From: an uncultured Rubritalea sp.
Lineage (GTDB): Bacteria > Verrucomicrobiota > Verrucomicrobiia > Verrucomicrobiales > Akkermansiaceae
NCBI GenBank assembly: GCA_937923145.1
Contig: CALAJT010000016.1
Location: 20,489 to 84,488, forward strand
Length of the DNA stretch: 64,000 nt
Direction: 5' to 3'
In this document: piece after piece, positions 1 to 10,371 of the stretch
Numbering within the stretch: the first letter of the stretch is position 1
Layout: each line of letters opens with the position of its first letter
The notes under the pieces: model-generated
What the model was told of the DNA's origin: nothing
The model's database searches: none
Seen by the model: only the letters and a program-made list of their open reading frames with translations
Program-made: the position numbers and the translations under genes

Positions 1-453
1 TTTTAAGTAATTTCAGGACAACCCTCCTCACCTAGAGCTGTATGATATGTAATTAGGCTTAGGAATTAGTCTTAGGAATTTGTCACGACAAACAAGCTAG
101 GGAATTTCTTGAATAGAATTTATTAGAACCGCAGATTTTCATAGATTAGCTCTGATTTTTCTTAGTCTTTTGGAGCACAAAAAGATCTACTTGGAAGATT
201 TTTGACTATCAGTAGCAACTTCCAATATTGGGCTGTGTCTTTTAATGACTTTAAGAACGCTTCCCATAGAAATCTGTGTGAAATCAGCCTAATCTGCGGT
301 GACTTTTTTTCTTAATTGCCCTCCCTAGCTTAATCGCCCTGAGGAATTTGGCTTCGATTTTGGCTTGCACTTAATATATCACCGCTCATCATGGCATTAT
401 CCGCCATTATCTGTCAGTGCGGGAGATTTGATGAGGCGCCACGCTTTACTTAA

Positions 454-786
454 TCAAGGTATGACTTCTATCAGGCAGTCCTGATCAAGCAGCTTCCCTG
501 CATCACTAAAGAAAACGCCCTCCGACTCTAGTAGCTTCCTTTTAATAACGATCTTCTCACCGGATGTCTGCCCTGAGTAGCCTCCTATAGATAGACTCGC
601 AGGGATGACTCTATGGCAAGGTATCCTAGGGGCGTAGGGGTTTCGCCGCATTGCATTCCCTATCGCCTGTCCTGAATTACAGCCCACAGAAAGCCCTAAA
701 GTTTTGTAGGTGACTATTTTACCACTAGGCACACGGGAAAGTGCCGCGTAGACTTTCTGCTCAAATAGTGTGGGTTCACGCTGCAT
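454..786 (-). CDS. methylated-DNA--[protein]-cysteine S-methyltransferase (Ogt/MGMT family)
   Basis: PCHRVIP active-site motif; GNAMRRNPYAPRIPCHRVIPASLSIGGYSG typical of MGMT DNA-binding domain; only 110 aa. Confidence 0.9.
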   Translation of the reverse strand: MQREPTLFEQKVYAALSRVPSGKIVTYKTLGLSVGCNSGQAIGNAMRRNPYAPRIPCHRVIPASLSIGGYSGQTSGEKIVIKRKLLESEGVFFSDAGKLLDQDCLIEVIP

Positions 787-806
787 AGTCTAAGCACTGA
801 ATGGAT

Positions 807-2780
807 CTAAATCCTCACGAATGGTGGGATACTACAGCCGATGGAATCTGCCACTGCTCTGAGCATTTCTGCCTCGCTGTTTTCTAGAATCCCATCACTC
901 ATGACGGCTACTCCACAGGCATGAATGAGCTGTTTTTTCACTATCGGTGATGCGAGTTCTATTTTCTCTAGTGCTTGGTCGACTTGTTTAAGACCGCATT
1001 CTTCTGGTGGTAGGAGGATGGTGTCGTCACCTAGTTCGTAGCGTAAATATTGGGTTGCTTGCATGTAAGCATGCTGGACGCTTTCTCTACTGTTGGCGCC
1101 TATTCCAGCCATGGTGGTGAGGAGTACATTTGCCTCATAGCGGACTTTAGAGAGTTTGTTGTATTTGGTTTTCTTATTGCCAGTGCGTTCGTAGTAGCTT
1201 GCTAGGTGGCGCTCTACCATCTTCTGCAGCATGAATTCGAAGATATTTACTGAGCCATCACTCGCTATCATCCAGCGGGTGATCTCTATGAATCTCTCAT
1301 ACTCGGGTGCTGTTAGATTTCGCAGAGTCGGGATAGATAGATCTATGAGAGCTATCTTCTTAGATGAATGGATACCACCCAAGGTGCCTGACCATTCGTG
1401 GGCTAATTTAGCAGCGTCTGCTCCTGCTAACTTTTCTAGGAATGAGATCTCTCCTTCACGGAGTTCATCATCCTCAGCCAATAGGAGTCCGAAGATTAGT
1501 GCCTGAGCATATTCACGGTCATGGCATGCATCGATCCAAGCGTCTTGGAGTCCTGCACGGATGCTTTTTCCTACTTCTAAATTCTGCTGGGCTGATTCAC
1601 CTATAGCGTCCCACTTCTCCATCTTGACTGACATTGCGACCTTATCTGTTCCTGCTAGTCCGGCGAGACCAGAGACTGGGTATGCCTTTCCTTTGACGTG
1701 GAAATTTCCATCGAGTTCGTGTGCTACTGGGCGAAGTGTTACTTTATCAAATTTGCCGTCCCATTCTTTTTCGATGATGCTGATGCGTTCATCTAGTGGT
1801 GGGTGGGTATCGAATCCATAGCTGAACATTCCTGCGTCTGAGAAGAACATGTGGCTAGCTTCGCTGGCTCTGGCATTATCTATTTTACCGCCGTATTGTG
1901 CACCGCCTATTTTCTTAAGCGCTCCTGCTATCCCGCTGGGATCACGGGTAAATTCTACTGCGCTAGCATCTGCTAGATATTCTCTCTGACGGGAAATAGC
2001 AGCCTGAATCATCCTAGCGAAAAATACTCCGATCGAGCCTACTACCATGAGGGCTATTCCCGCAGCTAGCATTGCAATGATTATCCCCCCACCGTTGTTG
2101 TCCTTATTATTACCCCTGACTCTGACAAAACGTAGAGACTGGAAAAGCATCTGACCGAGCATCGAAAGCATCATGATACCGAATAACCAACCGATGAGAC
2201 GCATGTTCATCTTCATATCGCCATTTAAAATGTGGCTAAATTCGTGGGCTATCACTCCCTGAAGTTCTGAGCGATTCAGGTGCTGCACACAGCCACGAGT
2301 GACTCCTATCACTGCATTGCCTGGCTCTGTTCCAGCTGCAAAGGCATTGATGCCTGGTTCATTATCCATGATCCAGACTTGTGGAGTGGGCACTCCGCTA
2401 GCTATGGACATTTCTTCTACGATATTGATGAGTTTTTTCTCATCTAGATTTCTTGTGTGTGGATCTACTGGTCTGCCGCCTACATCTCTGGCTACTGCCT
2501 CACCTCCACCTGCTAGCTGGAGAGATTTAAATACATTTCCTAACAGAATCACCCCAGTCGTAACACCAGCGATGGTGAGGAATGAACGTGTGTCCCAGAA
2601 TGAGCCGCCAAATTCTCTCAGCTCCCCAGAGTTCGTGTAGACATATCCATTACGCGTCATCAGGTAGATGCCATAGATAGAATATAATGCTATGACGACA
2701 CCGATGACCGCTAAGATAAAGTAGATAACTAGCCACTTTGTCTTCTTGCGAGCTTGGTCCTGAGCTTCGTAGAAATTCAT
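807..2780 (-). CDS. M48-family metallopeptidase (HtpX-like) with C-terminal TerB-like region
   Basis: HEFSH zinc motif, N-terminal TM segments, FDTHPPLDERI motif; C-terminal MIASDGSVNIFEF and VAVMSDGILENSEAEML resemble TerB. Confidence 0.85.
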   Translation of the reverse strand: MNFYEAQDQARKKTKWLVIYFILAVIGVVIALYSIYGIYLMTRNGYVYTNSGELREFGGSFWDTRSFLTIAGVTTGVILLGNVFKSLQLAGGGEAVARDVGGRPVDPHTRNLDEKKLINIVEEMSIASGVPTPQVWIMDNEPGINAFAAGTEPGNAVIGVTRGCVQHLNRSELQGVIAHEFSHILNGDMKMNMRLIGWLFGIMMLSMLGQMLFQSLRFVRVRGNNKDNNGGGIIIAMLAAGIALMVVGSIGVFFARMIQAAISRQREYLADASAVEFTRDPSGIAGALKKIGGAQYGGKIDNARASEASHMFFSDAGMFSYGFDTHPPLDERISIIEKEWDGKFDKVTLRPVAHELDGNFHVKGKAYPVSGLAGLAGTDKVAMSVKMEKWDAIGESAQQNLEVGKSIRAGLQDAWIDACHDREYAQALIFGLLLAEDDELREGEISFLEKLAGADAAKLAHEWSGTLGGIHSSKKIALIDLSIPTLRNLTAPEYERFIEITRWMIASDGSVNIFEFMLQKMVERHLASYYERTGNKKTKYNKLSKVRYEANVLLTTMAGIGANSRESVQHAYMQATQYLRYELGDDTILLPPEECGLKQVDQALEKIELASPIVKKQLIHACGVAVMSDGILENSEAEMLRAVADSIGCSIPPFVRI

Positions 2781-2862
2781 ATTTTTAAAAGTAGTTAGTA
2801 GAGAGTAGATAGTAGACAGCAGAACCTTTCCTACTCACTACTTTACTACTCTCCTACTTCCT

Positions 2863-3444
2863 TTAGAACGACACCTTAACACTCTCGCGTTCGGCATCTG
2901 TAGATACTTCAAAGAGGACTGCTTGCTTAAAGTTGAATGTGTTGGCAAAAATACTGGATGGAAACATCTCGCATTTGTCATTATACATAGTCACTGCGTC
3001 ATTGTAAGCCTGTCTTGAGAAGCTTACTTTATTCTCAGTAGTGGTGAGTTCTTCGCTGAGTTGCATCATATTCTGATTAGATTTCAGATCAGGATATCCC
3101 TCAGAGAGGCCTATGAAGCTTCCCATGCTAGAACCTAGGCTAGTCTCTGCCGCAGCGAGTGCACCCATGGAGACATTGTCTTCTGGTGACACGGATTTAC
3201 GTGCGCTTTCAGCATTGTTACGCGCCTGAATGACGTTCTCTAGAGTCTCGCTCTCGTGCTTCATGTATGCCTTGGCTGTCTCGATCAGGTTTGGGATTAG
3301 ATCGTGTCTACGCTTTAGCTGCACATCGATTTGCGCAAAGGCGTTCTTGTATCTGTTCCTCATTTTCACGAGACCATTATACATTCCCATTAGCCAGAAT
3401 ACGGTGAGCACGGCTACTACTATTAATACTATTGTTATCCACAT
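2863..3444 (-). CDS. LemA family protein
   Basis: N-terminal TM then YNGLVKMRNRYKNAFAQIDVQLKRRHDLIPNLIETAKAYMKHE and YPDLKSNQNMMQLSEELTTTENKVSFSRQAYNDAV are LemA hallmarks. Confidence 0.95.
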   Translation of the reverse strand: MWITIVLIVVAVLTVFWLMGMYNGLVKMRNRYKNAFAQIDVQLKRRHDLIPNLIETAKAYMKHESETLENVIQARNNAESARKSVSPEDNVSMGALAAAETSLGSSMGSFIGLSEGYPDLKSNQNMMQLSEELTTTENKVSFSRQAYNDAVTMYNDKCEMFPSSIFANTFNFKQAVLFEVSTDAERESVKVSF

Positions 3445-3544
3445 AATTTTTGTTTGGTTATTCTTTGAGTAGACTCTGAACGCTGATTTGTAAAATTTCC
3501 ATTATAAAACTCCACTATTTCTGTAACGACACCATAATCACTTC

Positions 3545-3982
3545 ATGAAGCACACTATCATCGCTGCCGGAAAACCTGCGCTTAGCTATTGTAAGGACGG
3601 AGTAGCTGAATATCTAAAGCGGCTCAAGCGCTATGGAAACTATGAACTCAAGCATATTAAGGATGGAAGCTCAGTGCAGGTTTCCCAGCGTCATCGCGAG
3701 CAGAGTCAGGGAACGATAAGAATAGTGCTAGATGAGCGAGGTGAGCAACTCACCACAGATCAGCTGCTTAAAAGAATTAATGCATGGGAAATGCGTGGGG
3801 AGAAGCGAGCTACTTATCACATCGGAGCATCAGATGGGCACACTGAAGATCTGCGAAAGGAAGCAGATCTGGTCTGGGCACTAAGCCCACTAACACTCCA
3901 GCATGAGCTAGCTTTGGTAGTACTGTTAGAGCAGCTCTACCGCATCGCTACGATTCAAAAAGGTGAACCGTATCACCGTTAG
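3545..3982 (+). CDS. rlmH: 23S rRNA (pseudouridine1915-N3)-methyltransferase RlmH
   Basis: LDERGEQLTTDQ, IGASDGH, LSPLTLQHELALVVLLEQLYRI and C-terminal KGEPYHR. Confidence 0.93.
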   Translation: MKHTIIAAGKPALSYCKDGVAEYLKRLKRYGNYELKHIKDGSSVQVSQRHREQSQGTIRIVLDERGEQLTTDQLLKRINAWEMRGEKRATYHIGASDGHTEDLRKEADLVWALSPLTLQHELALVVLLEQLYRIATIQKGEPYHR

Positions 3983-4027
3983 GCACAATAGATTGAACAT
4001 TTCTGAATGTAGTATGTCTAAGACCGC

Positions 4028-4465
4028 ATGCGGCGTATTCTTACCTACATCCTCACATTTCTCATCAGCTCTGCAATCGTTTCTCAAGCAGGAAAGCTAG
4101 ATGACTTAACTAAACTGCGTTCGGAGGTATCTCTCGCTTTAGATAGTCTCAAAGTGTCCGGCTTAGGGCATGCGCATCCTAAGATTAAAGAGATGCAAAA
4201 AGTGCTGGGAACACTTGAACTACAAATTGAGAACACTAAAGAACTGCAACAAGAAATCATTATACTAATAGAAGGAACCAAATCAAAATATTTGGCAGGA
4301 CACGCTAGATACGAAAAATCAGACATTGCACTTACCGAGCTACTAGAAGCAGGCTGGAAAATCGAAAAAATAATCTCTGCAGGCACGACTAAAGAATTAC
4401 CTGAAATCCAAGAAGAGGCAGATCTTCTCAAAGCCGCTTATGTGTGGCTTAGTTTCGAAGGTTGA
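4028..4465 (+). CDS. hypothetical secreted protein
   Basis: ORF with N-terminal signal-like hydrophobic segment; no recognised family. Confidence 0.55.
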   Translation: MRRILTYILTFLISSAIVSQAGKLDDLTKLRSEVSLALDSLKVSGLGHAHPKIKEMQKVLGTLELQIENTKELQQEIIILIEGTKSKYLAGHARYEKSDIALTELLEAGWKIEKIISAGTTKELPEIQEEADLLKAAYVWLSFEG

Positions 4466-4468
4466 AAA

Positions 4469-5245
4469 TCATTCAGTCCACTGAATAGTAGTCACAATTA
4501 CATTATGGTCTGATGCGACAGTCCCCTCTTTATGTAGAGTTAGTATCTCTGCAGAATGAACTTTTAGGCTCGGTGATGTTAAGATATAGTCAATCCTACG
4601 ATTTCCTTTCTTGCTCACCTTCCAGCTATTGTATGTGCTACTATTTTCGAGATCATGATCATTGATGGTGTAGCTATCTCGTAATATTTTCTTATCAGCT
4701 AGCAATATTTTAAGTGGCTTGCTTCCTGGCTTGCAGTTTAGATCACCCATTAGGACTACAGGGTCATCTTTGTGTTCTCTTTCACCTATTTGTTTCAGAA
4801 GAAACACCGCAGACATTCTTCTAGATTTCCATGACATGTGATCTAGGTGAGCATTATAGATATAGATACCCTTGCCGTTTTTATCGACTAATCTTATCCA
4901 TGTGCACATCCTAGGGATTCTGTTTCCCCATGATGTTGAGCCTGGCACTTCTGGTGTTTCAGAGAGCCATAGATTTCCATGGTCAGTTTTCTTCCACTGT
5001 TCATCCTTATAGAAAATAGGGATGTGTTCACCAGTTTCATGACCATCATCACGACCCACTCCCACGTAGGAATAGTCGACCATCGTCTTCTTTAAATCTG
5101 CTAATTGCTCAGGGAGAACTTCTTGGAAGCCGACTATACTGGGGGTGACTATAGCCTCAGCCATGATCGGCAGTCTATTCGCCCAATATCTACTTTTTCT
5201 AAATCCTCCACTAGCATAGCGGATGTTGTAGCTCATTATCTTCAT
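4469..5245 (-). CDS. endonuclease/exonuclease/phosphatase family protein
   Basis: MSYNIRYA, GFQEVLPEQ, NAHLDH, LMGDLNCKPGS, RIDYIL, ASDHNVIV motifs. Confidence 0.92.
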   Translation of the reverse strand: MKIMSYNIRYASGGFRKSRYWANRLPIMAEAIVTPSIVGFQEVLPEQLADLKKTMVDYSYVGVGRDDGHETGEHIPIFYKDEQWKKTDHGNLWLSETPEVPGSTSWGNRIPRMCTWIRLVDKNGKGIYIYNAHLDHMSWKSRRMSAVFLLKQIGEREHKDDPVVLMGDLNCKPGSKPLKILLADKKILRDSYTINDHDLENSSTYNSWKVSKKGNRRIDYILTSPSLKVHSAEILTLHKEGTVASDHNVIVTTIQWTE

Positions 5246-6372
5246 TGAGCTTTTTTTTTGTCTTCTCTAGCGCCTGGAAATAAAATCCACATAGGGCGCT
5301 TTAGGTTTACTGACACATCTGTTTTAGTAAGCTTCCCTGTAGCCGCATCACGCTTATGAACGATAACTTTGTCAGCTCTTTGACCTGCAATAAGCATCCA
5401 TTTTCCAGTAGGAGAAATACCAAAGTGTCTCGGAATCCATACACCGGCTGGGTGCTCTTGGATGATTTCTAGAGTTGTTGCGTTTAACACTGAGATCGTA
5501 TCTCTGCCTTTTTCTTTTAGATCCCTGCAGGCTGCGTAGATGAACTTACCGTCTGCTGAGAGTTGGATTTCTGAGCAGGTTATACCCTCTTCGAATTTAG
5601 CCATCACAGGCATAGTCTCCTCTAATTTTAGACCTCCTGTCTCTTCATCTCTAGCGAACTGTGTGACGGTTACGGTGAGTTCATTTAGCACGTATAGCTT
5701 ATCGCCCGCTGGTGAGAAATCCATGTGTCTAGCGCCTCCACCCGCTTGGGTCTTGGCTGAGCCCGCTGGTGTGAGTGAGCCAGTTTTTTCATCGAATTTG
5801 TAGATGACTACCTGATCCATTCCTAAGTCAGCTACATAGACAAATTTATTATCTAACGATGCGTAAATCGAGTGAGCGTAAGGCTTAGTCTGACGCTGTG
5901 GATGAATACTAGATCCTACATGCTTATGATGACTTGTTACTTCCGAAATAGTCCCTGGCTTGCTTTCATTCTGAAGTGAGTAGCTCGAAACACTACCGCC
6001 AGAGTAATTTGCTACTAATAAATTGTTAGAGCCTTTATCTAGCGATATATGGCATGGCCCTACTCCCATCGAGCTTTGCTTGTTGATCGGGGTAAGGGAG
6101 TTATCATCCTTACGAACGAACGATGCGACGAAGCCATGTTTCTCTCCTTTATTCTTACCTACAGCGAAGAGAATTTTCTTATCATGCGAAATAGTCAGTG
6201 AACTTGGAGAATTTGTCGTAGCCACATTTTTCAAGTCGCTAAGTTGGCCAGTTTCCTCATCTAGATGGACTAGGAAGATTCCTTGATCCGATCCAGTCCC
6301 TAGATAAACAGGGGTTTTTTCAGCCAATACGTGCAAAGTCATGACACTAGATAGAAGAATTGTTTTCAGCAT
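5242..6372 (-). CDS. lactonase family beta-propeller protein (6-phosphogluconolactonase-like)
   Basis: Signal peptide; GVGPCHISLD, ANYSGGSVSSY, PHAHSIYASLD-type, GGGARHMDFSP, PRHFGISPTGKWML repeats. Confidence 0.9.
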   Translation of the reverse strand: MLKTILLSSVMTLHVLAEKTPVYLGTGSDQGIFLVHLDEETGQLSDLKNVATTNSPSSLTISHDKKILFAVGKNKGEKHGFVASFVRKDDNSLTPINKQSSMGVGPCHISLDKGSNNLLVANYSGGSVSSYSLQNESKPGTISEVTSHHKHVGSSIHPQRQTKPYAHSIYASLDNKFVYVADLGMDQVVIYKFDEKTGSLTPAGSAKTQAGGGARHMDFSPAGDKLYVLNELTVTVTQFARDEETGGLKLEETMPVMAKFEEGITCSEIQLSADGKFIYAACRDLKEKGRDTISVLNATTLEIIQEHPAGVWIPRHFGISPTGKWMLIAGQRADKVIVHKRDAATGKLTKTDVSVNLKRPMWILFPGAREDKKKAQ

Positions 6373-6469
6373 GCTCTATAGATGCCACAGATCTAAAGAC
6401 AGTCCAGTAACAAAAATTCCTTACTTCTCCCTTTCATCCCACTGCCAATACGCTATAGAAAGTCCTGTT

Positions 6470-7744
6470 ATGAAAAGAGAAACGATATGCCTACATGGCG
6501 GCCAGCAGCCAGATCCTACTACGAACTCAAGGGCAGTCCCTGTCTATAGAACTGCTTCTTATGTATTCGACTCTACTGAACACGCCGCAAATCTCTTCGC
6601 TCTAAAAGAACTAGGCAACATCTACACACGCCTCATGAACCCGACTACTGACGTGTTAGAGAAACGTGTAGCTCTGCTCGAAGGCGCTCATGAACTCGGC
6701 GGACTCGCTGTAGCATCTGGCACATCTGCTATCTTCTACGCTATCATCAACCTCGCTCAAGCAGGTGATAACATCATCTCATCTACTAATCTCTACGGCG
6801 GTACTTACACTCAGTTTAATGACATCCTCCCAGCACTCGGAATCACAGTGAAGTTCGTAAATGTCAACGATCCGGCTGCTATTGCAGCGGCTATCGATGA
6901 CAAAACACGAGCTGTCTTCACAGAAACTATTTCTAACCCTGCTTCTGAGGTAATGGATCTCGAAGCAATCGCAGACGTTGCTCACGAGCATGGACTTCCA
7001 CTCATCGTCGACTCCACATTTTCTACACCACACCTCTGCCGCCCTATCGAGCACGGTGCAGATGTGGTCGTACATTCACTGACTAAATGGCTCGGCGGTC
7101 ACGGCACTGCGATCGGTGGAATTGTCATCGACTCTGGTAAATTTAACTGGAAAGCAGGCAAGCATCCACTCTTTGATAAACCAGATAATTCCTATCACGG
7201 ATTACGCTGGGGACATGATCTGCCTGAGGCACTTGCTCCACTAGCCTACATCTTACGCATGAGAACAGTGCCGCTCAGAAACCTCGGCGCATGTATCTCT
7301 CCAGATAACTCATGGCATGCGCTCCAGGGCATAGAGACACTCCACCTACGCATGGACCGTCACTGTGAAAATGCTCTAACAGTAGCTAAGCACCTCAAGG
7401 CTCACCCAGCAGTAGAATGGGTAAAGTTCCCTGGACTTGAAGACGACTCAGAATACGAGCGTAACCAAAAATACCAATCAGGTAAAGGTGGCTCAGTAGT
7501 CACCTTCGAAATCAAGGGCGGAGAAGTAGCTGGCAAGAAATTCATAGAATCCCTGCAACTCTTCTCTCACCTAGCTAATGTGGGCGATGCCAAATCACTA
7601 GCCATCCACCCAGCCTCTACTACCCACTCACAGCTAAACCCAGAACAACAAGCATCTGGCGGAATCACCGCTGGGCTCATCCGCCTATCAGTAGGTATCG
7701 AACACATCGATGATATCTTAGCTGACCTAGATTCATCACTCTAA
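6470..7744 (+). CDS. O-acetylhomoserine aminocarboxypropyltransferase / cysteine synthase family
   Basis: [33 protein letters not shown] start, [18 protein letters not shown]-lysine region, [17 protein letters not shown]-track start at 6341 looks like an artefactual extension. Confidence 0.93.
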   Translation: MKRETICLHGGQQPDPTTNSRAVPVYRTASYVFDSTEHAANLFALKELGNIYTRLMNPTTDVLEKRVALLEGAHELGGLAVASGTSAIFYAIINLAQAGDNIISSTNLYGGTYTQFNDILPALGITVKFVNVNDPAAIAAAIDDKTRAVFTETISNPASEVMDLEAIADVAHEHGLPLIVDSTFSTPHLCRPIEHGADVVVHSLTKWLGGHGTAIGGIVIDSGKFNWKAGKHPLFDKPDNSYHGLRWGHDLPEALAPLAYILRMRTVPLRNLGACISPDNSWHALQGIETLHLRMDRHCENALTVAKHLKAHPAVEWVKFPGLEDDSEYERNQKYQSGKGGSVVTFEIKGGEVAGKKFIESLQLFSHLANVGDAKSLAIHPASTTHSQLNPEQQASGGITAGLIRLSVGIEHIDDILADLDSSL

Positions 7745-7770
7745 CAATACACTCTAACAATACTAAAATC

Positions 7771-8817
7771 ATGCAAGTCTCAGACCTAAACATTACTAAA
7801 AACATTCCGCTCCCATCTCCAGCAGACATGATGAGCGAGATCAGCCGCTCTGATGAGCAAGCTAAATTCATGGCAGAGTCCCGTGAAATCATCCGCAATA
7901 TTCTCAAAGGAACTGACTCACGCTTCCTCCTAATAGTAGGACCATGCTCGATCCACGACACTAAGGCTGGCATCGAATACGCTGAGAGACTAGCTAAGCT
8001 AGCGGAAAAAGTGAAAGACAAAGTCTACATCGTCATGCGTGTCTACTTCGAAAAACCACGCACCACAGTGGGCTGGAAAGGTCTCATCATGGACCCTAAT
8101 CTCGATGGCTCTGACGACATCGCTGCTGGACTCCGTAAGGCACGTAATTTCCTCCGTGAAGTCATCGACCTAGGTCTCCCTACTGCTACAGAATTACTCG
8201 ACCCTATTACACCACAATACATCGCCGATCTCATCTCATGGTCAGCTATTGGAGCACGCACCACTGAGAGTCAAACACACCGCCAGATGGCTTCTGGGCT
8301 TTCTATGCCACTTGGATTTAAGAACACGACGACAGGTGATCTCATCGCCGCTGTGAATGCTATCAATGCTGCTACTCAGCCACAAACATTCCTAGGAGTT
8401 TCTGATCAGGGAGTAGCTTCAGCAGTCACTACCTCTGGAAACCCAGACTGCCACATCATCCTACGCGGTGGAGACAATGGACCTAACTACGAAGCATCAC
8501 ACGTGAGACAAACCATAGAGAAACTTTCTAAGAAAGGCGCCTGCGATAGCATCATGATCGATGCATCACATGCTAACTGCGAAAAAAACCACGAGCTTAT
8601 GCCAGACGTCTACCGCGATATTTTCAAACAGAGAGCTCCAAAAACAGGGGGAAATACTCAGATCATCGGCGCTATGTTAGAGAGTCATCTCGCAGCAGGT
8701 GCACAGAAATTCCCTCAGCCGCTTGAAGACCTCAACTACGGTCAATCTATCACAGACAAATGCATCGACTGGGACACCACTGTCGAGCTAGTGAATGAAA
8801 CCTACGCGGCTCTCTAG
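7771..8817 (+). CDS. 3-deoxy-7-phosphoheptulonate synthase (AroF/G/H type I)
   Basis: LLIVGPCSIHDTKAGIEYA, VMRVYFEKPRTTVGWKGLIMDP, GARTTESQTHRQMASGLSMPLGFKN. Confidence 0.96.
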   Translation: MQVSDLNITKNIPLPSPADMMSEISRSDEQAKFMAESREIIRNILKGTDSRFLLIVGPCSIHDTKAGIEYAERLAKLAEKVKDKVYIVMRVYFEKPRTTVGWKGLIMDPNLDGSDDIAAGLRKARNFLREVIDLGLPTATELLDPITPQYIADLISWSAIGARTTESQTHRQMASGLSMPLGFKNTTTGDLIAAVNAINAATQPQTFLGVSDQGVASAVTTSGNPDCHIILRGGDNGPNYEASHVRQTIEKLSKKGACDSIMIDASHANCEKNHELMPDVYRDIFKQRAPKTGGNTQIIGAMLESHLAAGAQKFPQPLEDLNYGQSITDKCIDWDTTVELVNETYAAL

Positions 8818-8841
8818 ATCACTATTAACTATAGAATTATA

Positions 8842-8876
8842 AATCCCTAGTCGATCACTCGGCTAGGGATTTTTCT
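8842..8876 (+). terminator. rho-independent terminator downstream of DAHP synthase
   Basis: AATCCCTAGTCGA / TCGGCTAGGGATT hairpin followed by T tract. Confidence 0.85.
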
Positions 8877-8898
8877 ATTTTAAAATTAATAAAAAGTA

Positions 8899-9112
8899 TT
8901 ACTTCTTTATGATACTATGATTAGTCGAATAAAAAATTCCATTCTGGAGAGACACTGTTTTCCCACTAGTGCCATCCCCTGTGAGCATAGGGACTGACCA
9001 AATTTGAACAGCCTTATCCATTACGTCCAGGATAGATTTAGCATTATCAGTAGTAGATGGTACTGCTGGGGCTTCCAGCTTGAGAGAATACAGATGTCAT
9101 ACTTAAAAGCAT
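8899..9112 (-). pseudogene. frameshifted small secreted protein
   Basis: Signal-peptide-like MLLSMTSVFSQAGS in one frame, then LEAPAVPSTTDNAKSILDVMDKAVQIWSVPMLTGDGTSGKTVSLQNGIFYST...stop in another frame. Confidence 0.3.
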
Positions 9113-9324
9113 AGTCGTGATAGTTGATAACAGTAGTCAAGTATCCGTAGTAGTTCCATAATTAGCAGAACTCACAGGGCATAATAAAGTAAAATTAGTA
9201 TACATGAATAACAGTTACTAATACCTCAATTAAGAGATGAGAGCCAGCCATTAGCCCTAGGAAAACACCAGTAATCATCGCTATTAATGACAGAGCTTCT
9301 TCTTTCTCTATAGAGATATTACGG

Positions 9325-10371
9325 TCAGTAGCTTAGCTCACAACTATGGGCAGAAAAACCAGCTCCAAAACTACATATCCATAGCGAATTGATTTCTCCA
9401 ACTTTCATTTCTTCAAGACACATCTCTAGCGCGACCAAAACAGATGGGCTGCTAAGGTTACCATACTTTCGCATCACGGCTCTAGCGTAATCCATCTTTT
9501 CTGGAGGCAAAACTCGCTCCAGCTGCTCAATCACATCTCTACCGCCACCATGAGTGATCCAGCGTTGTGGGACATTTCGTGCTTTTTCATAAAGCTTCTT
9601 TACAGTCTCACCCGCTAACTCTGGCACACTCCTATGCAGTTGATTTCTGAGCTTTCCTTTAGCATTGGTAAATCGGATTTTCTCTCGCTCTTCGGGAATA
9701 TGTAACGACTCAAAATGCTCCGCCTTCCATCTTCTGCGTGAAGAATCATCAGAGGCAAAGTCATCGCCACACCAGAGAGCTGCCGCAGCTCCATCTCCGA
9801 ACAAGCATGTGCTAATCAATACACCAATATCATTCTCAACATAAAATGCGGCAGAACATATCTCTACAGCTACAGTTACAATCAAAGCTTCAGGGTTATC
9901 TGCTATATATCCCTTAGCACACCGCATCAAAGGAACTGCAGCTCCACAACCTAGACCTGTCATATCCTGATGGAATACATCCGCTCTCAGCCCCAGCTTC
10001 TCAGCTACATGACTGCTCACTCCTGGGCATAGATAACCAGTACATGAACAGAGAAAGAGCGCGTCTAAATCTTTAGCTTTTATACCTGCGTCATCTAGTG
10101 CTTTTTGAACAGCCTCAGCTGCCAACTCCGGAGCTTTCACCTCATAATATTCACTGAGGCCTTGGGCATCCATTTGCCACGCTTTCTCCAGATCATCTAG
10201 ACAGAAATGCCTACCATCGATCCCGCTATCACCGTTTAGAACCTTCTCTAACAGATTTCGCGATGATCCGCTAATCTCACTCCAGAACTTCGCACCTCGC
10301 ATCGCTGCCAGACATTCCGTCTGGGTGTAGTAATAAGGAGGGAATGCGGATTTCACTGTGAGTAGATTCAT
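9325..10371 (-). CDS. type III polyketide synthase (chalcone/stilbene synthase-like)
   Basis: Cys in GLGCGAAVPLMR, His in THGGGRDVIE, Asn in YGNLSSPSV (thiolase-fold catalytic triad); LFLCSCTGYLCPG. Confidence 0.95.
   Translation of the reverse strand: MNLLTVKSAFPPYYYTQTECLAAMRGAKFWSEISGSSRNLLEKVLNGDSGIDGRHFCLDDLEKAWQMDAQGLSEYYEVKAPELAAEAVQKALDDAGIKAKDLDALFLCSCTGYLCPGVSSHVAEKLGLRADVFHQDMTGLGCGAAVPLMRCAKGYIADNPEALIVTVAVEICSAAFYVENDIGVLISTCLFGDGAAAALWCGDDFASDDSSRRRWKAEHFESLHIPEEREKIRFTNAKGKLRNQLHRSVPELAGETVKKLYEKARNVPQRWITHGGGRDVIEQLERVLPPEKMDYARAVMRKYGNLSSPSVLVALEMCLEEMKVGEINSLWICSFGAGFSAHSCELSY

Noticed and set aside
1231-1506. Plus-strand ORFs antisense to the M48 peptidase (1231-1506, 1561-1821, 2299-2640)
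   Set aside because: Low-complexity translations lying opposite a well-supported gene; spurious.
6341-6469. N-terminal extension of the O-acetylhomoserine sulfhydrylase ORF
   Set aside because: Family alignment starts at [11 protein letters not shown]; extension overlaps the divergent gene and its promoter region.
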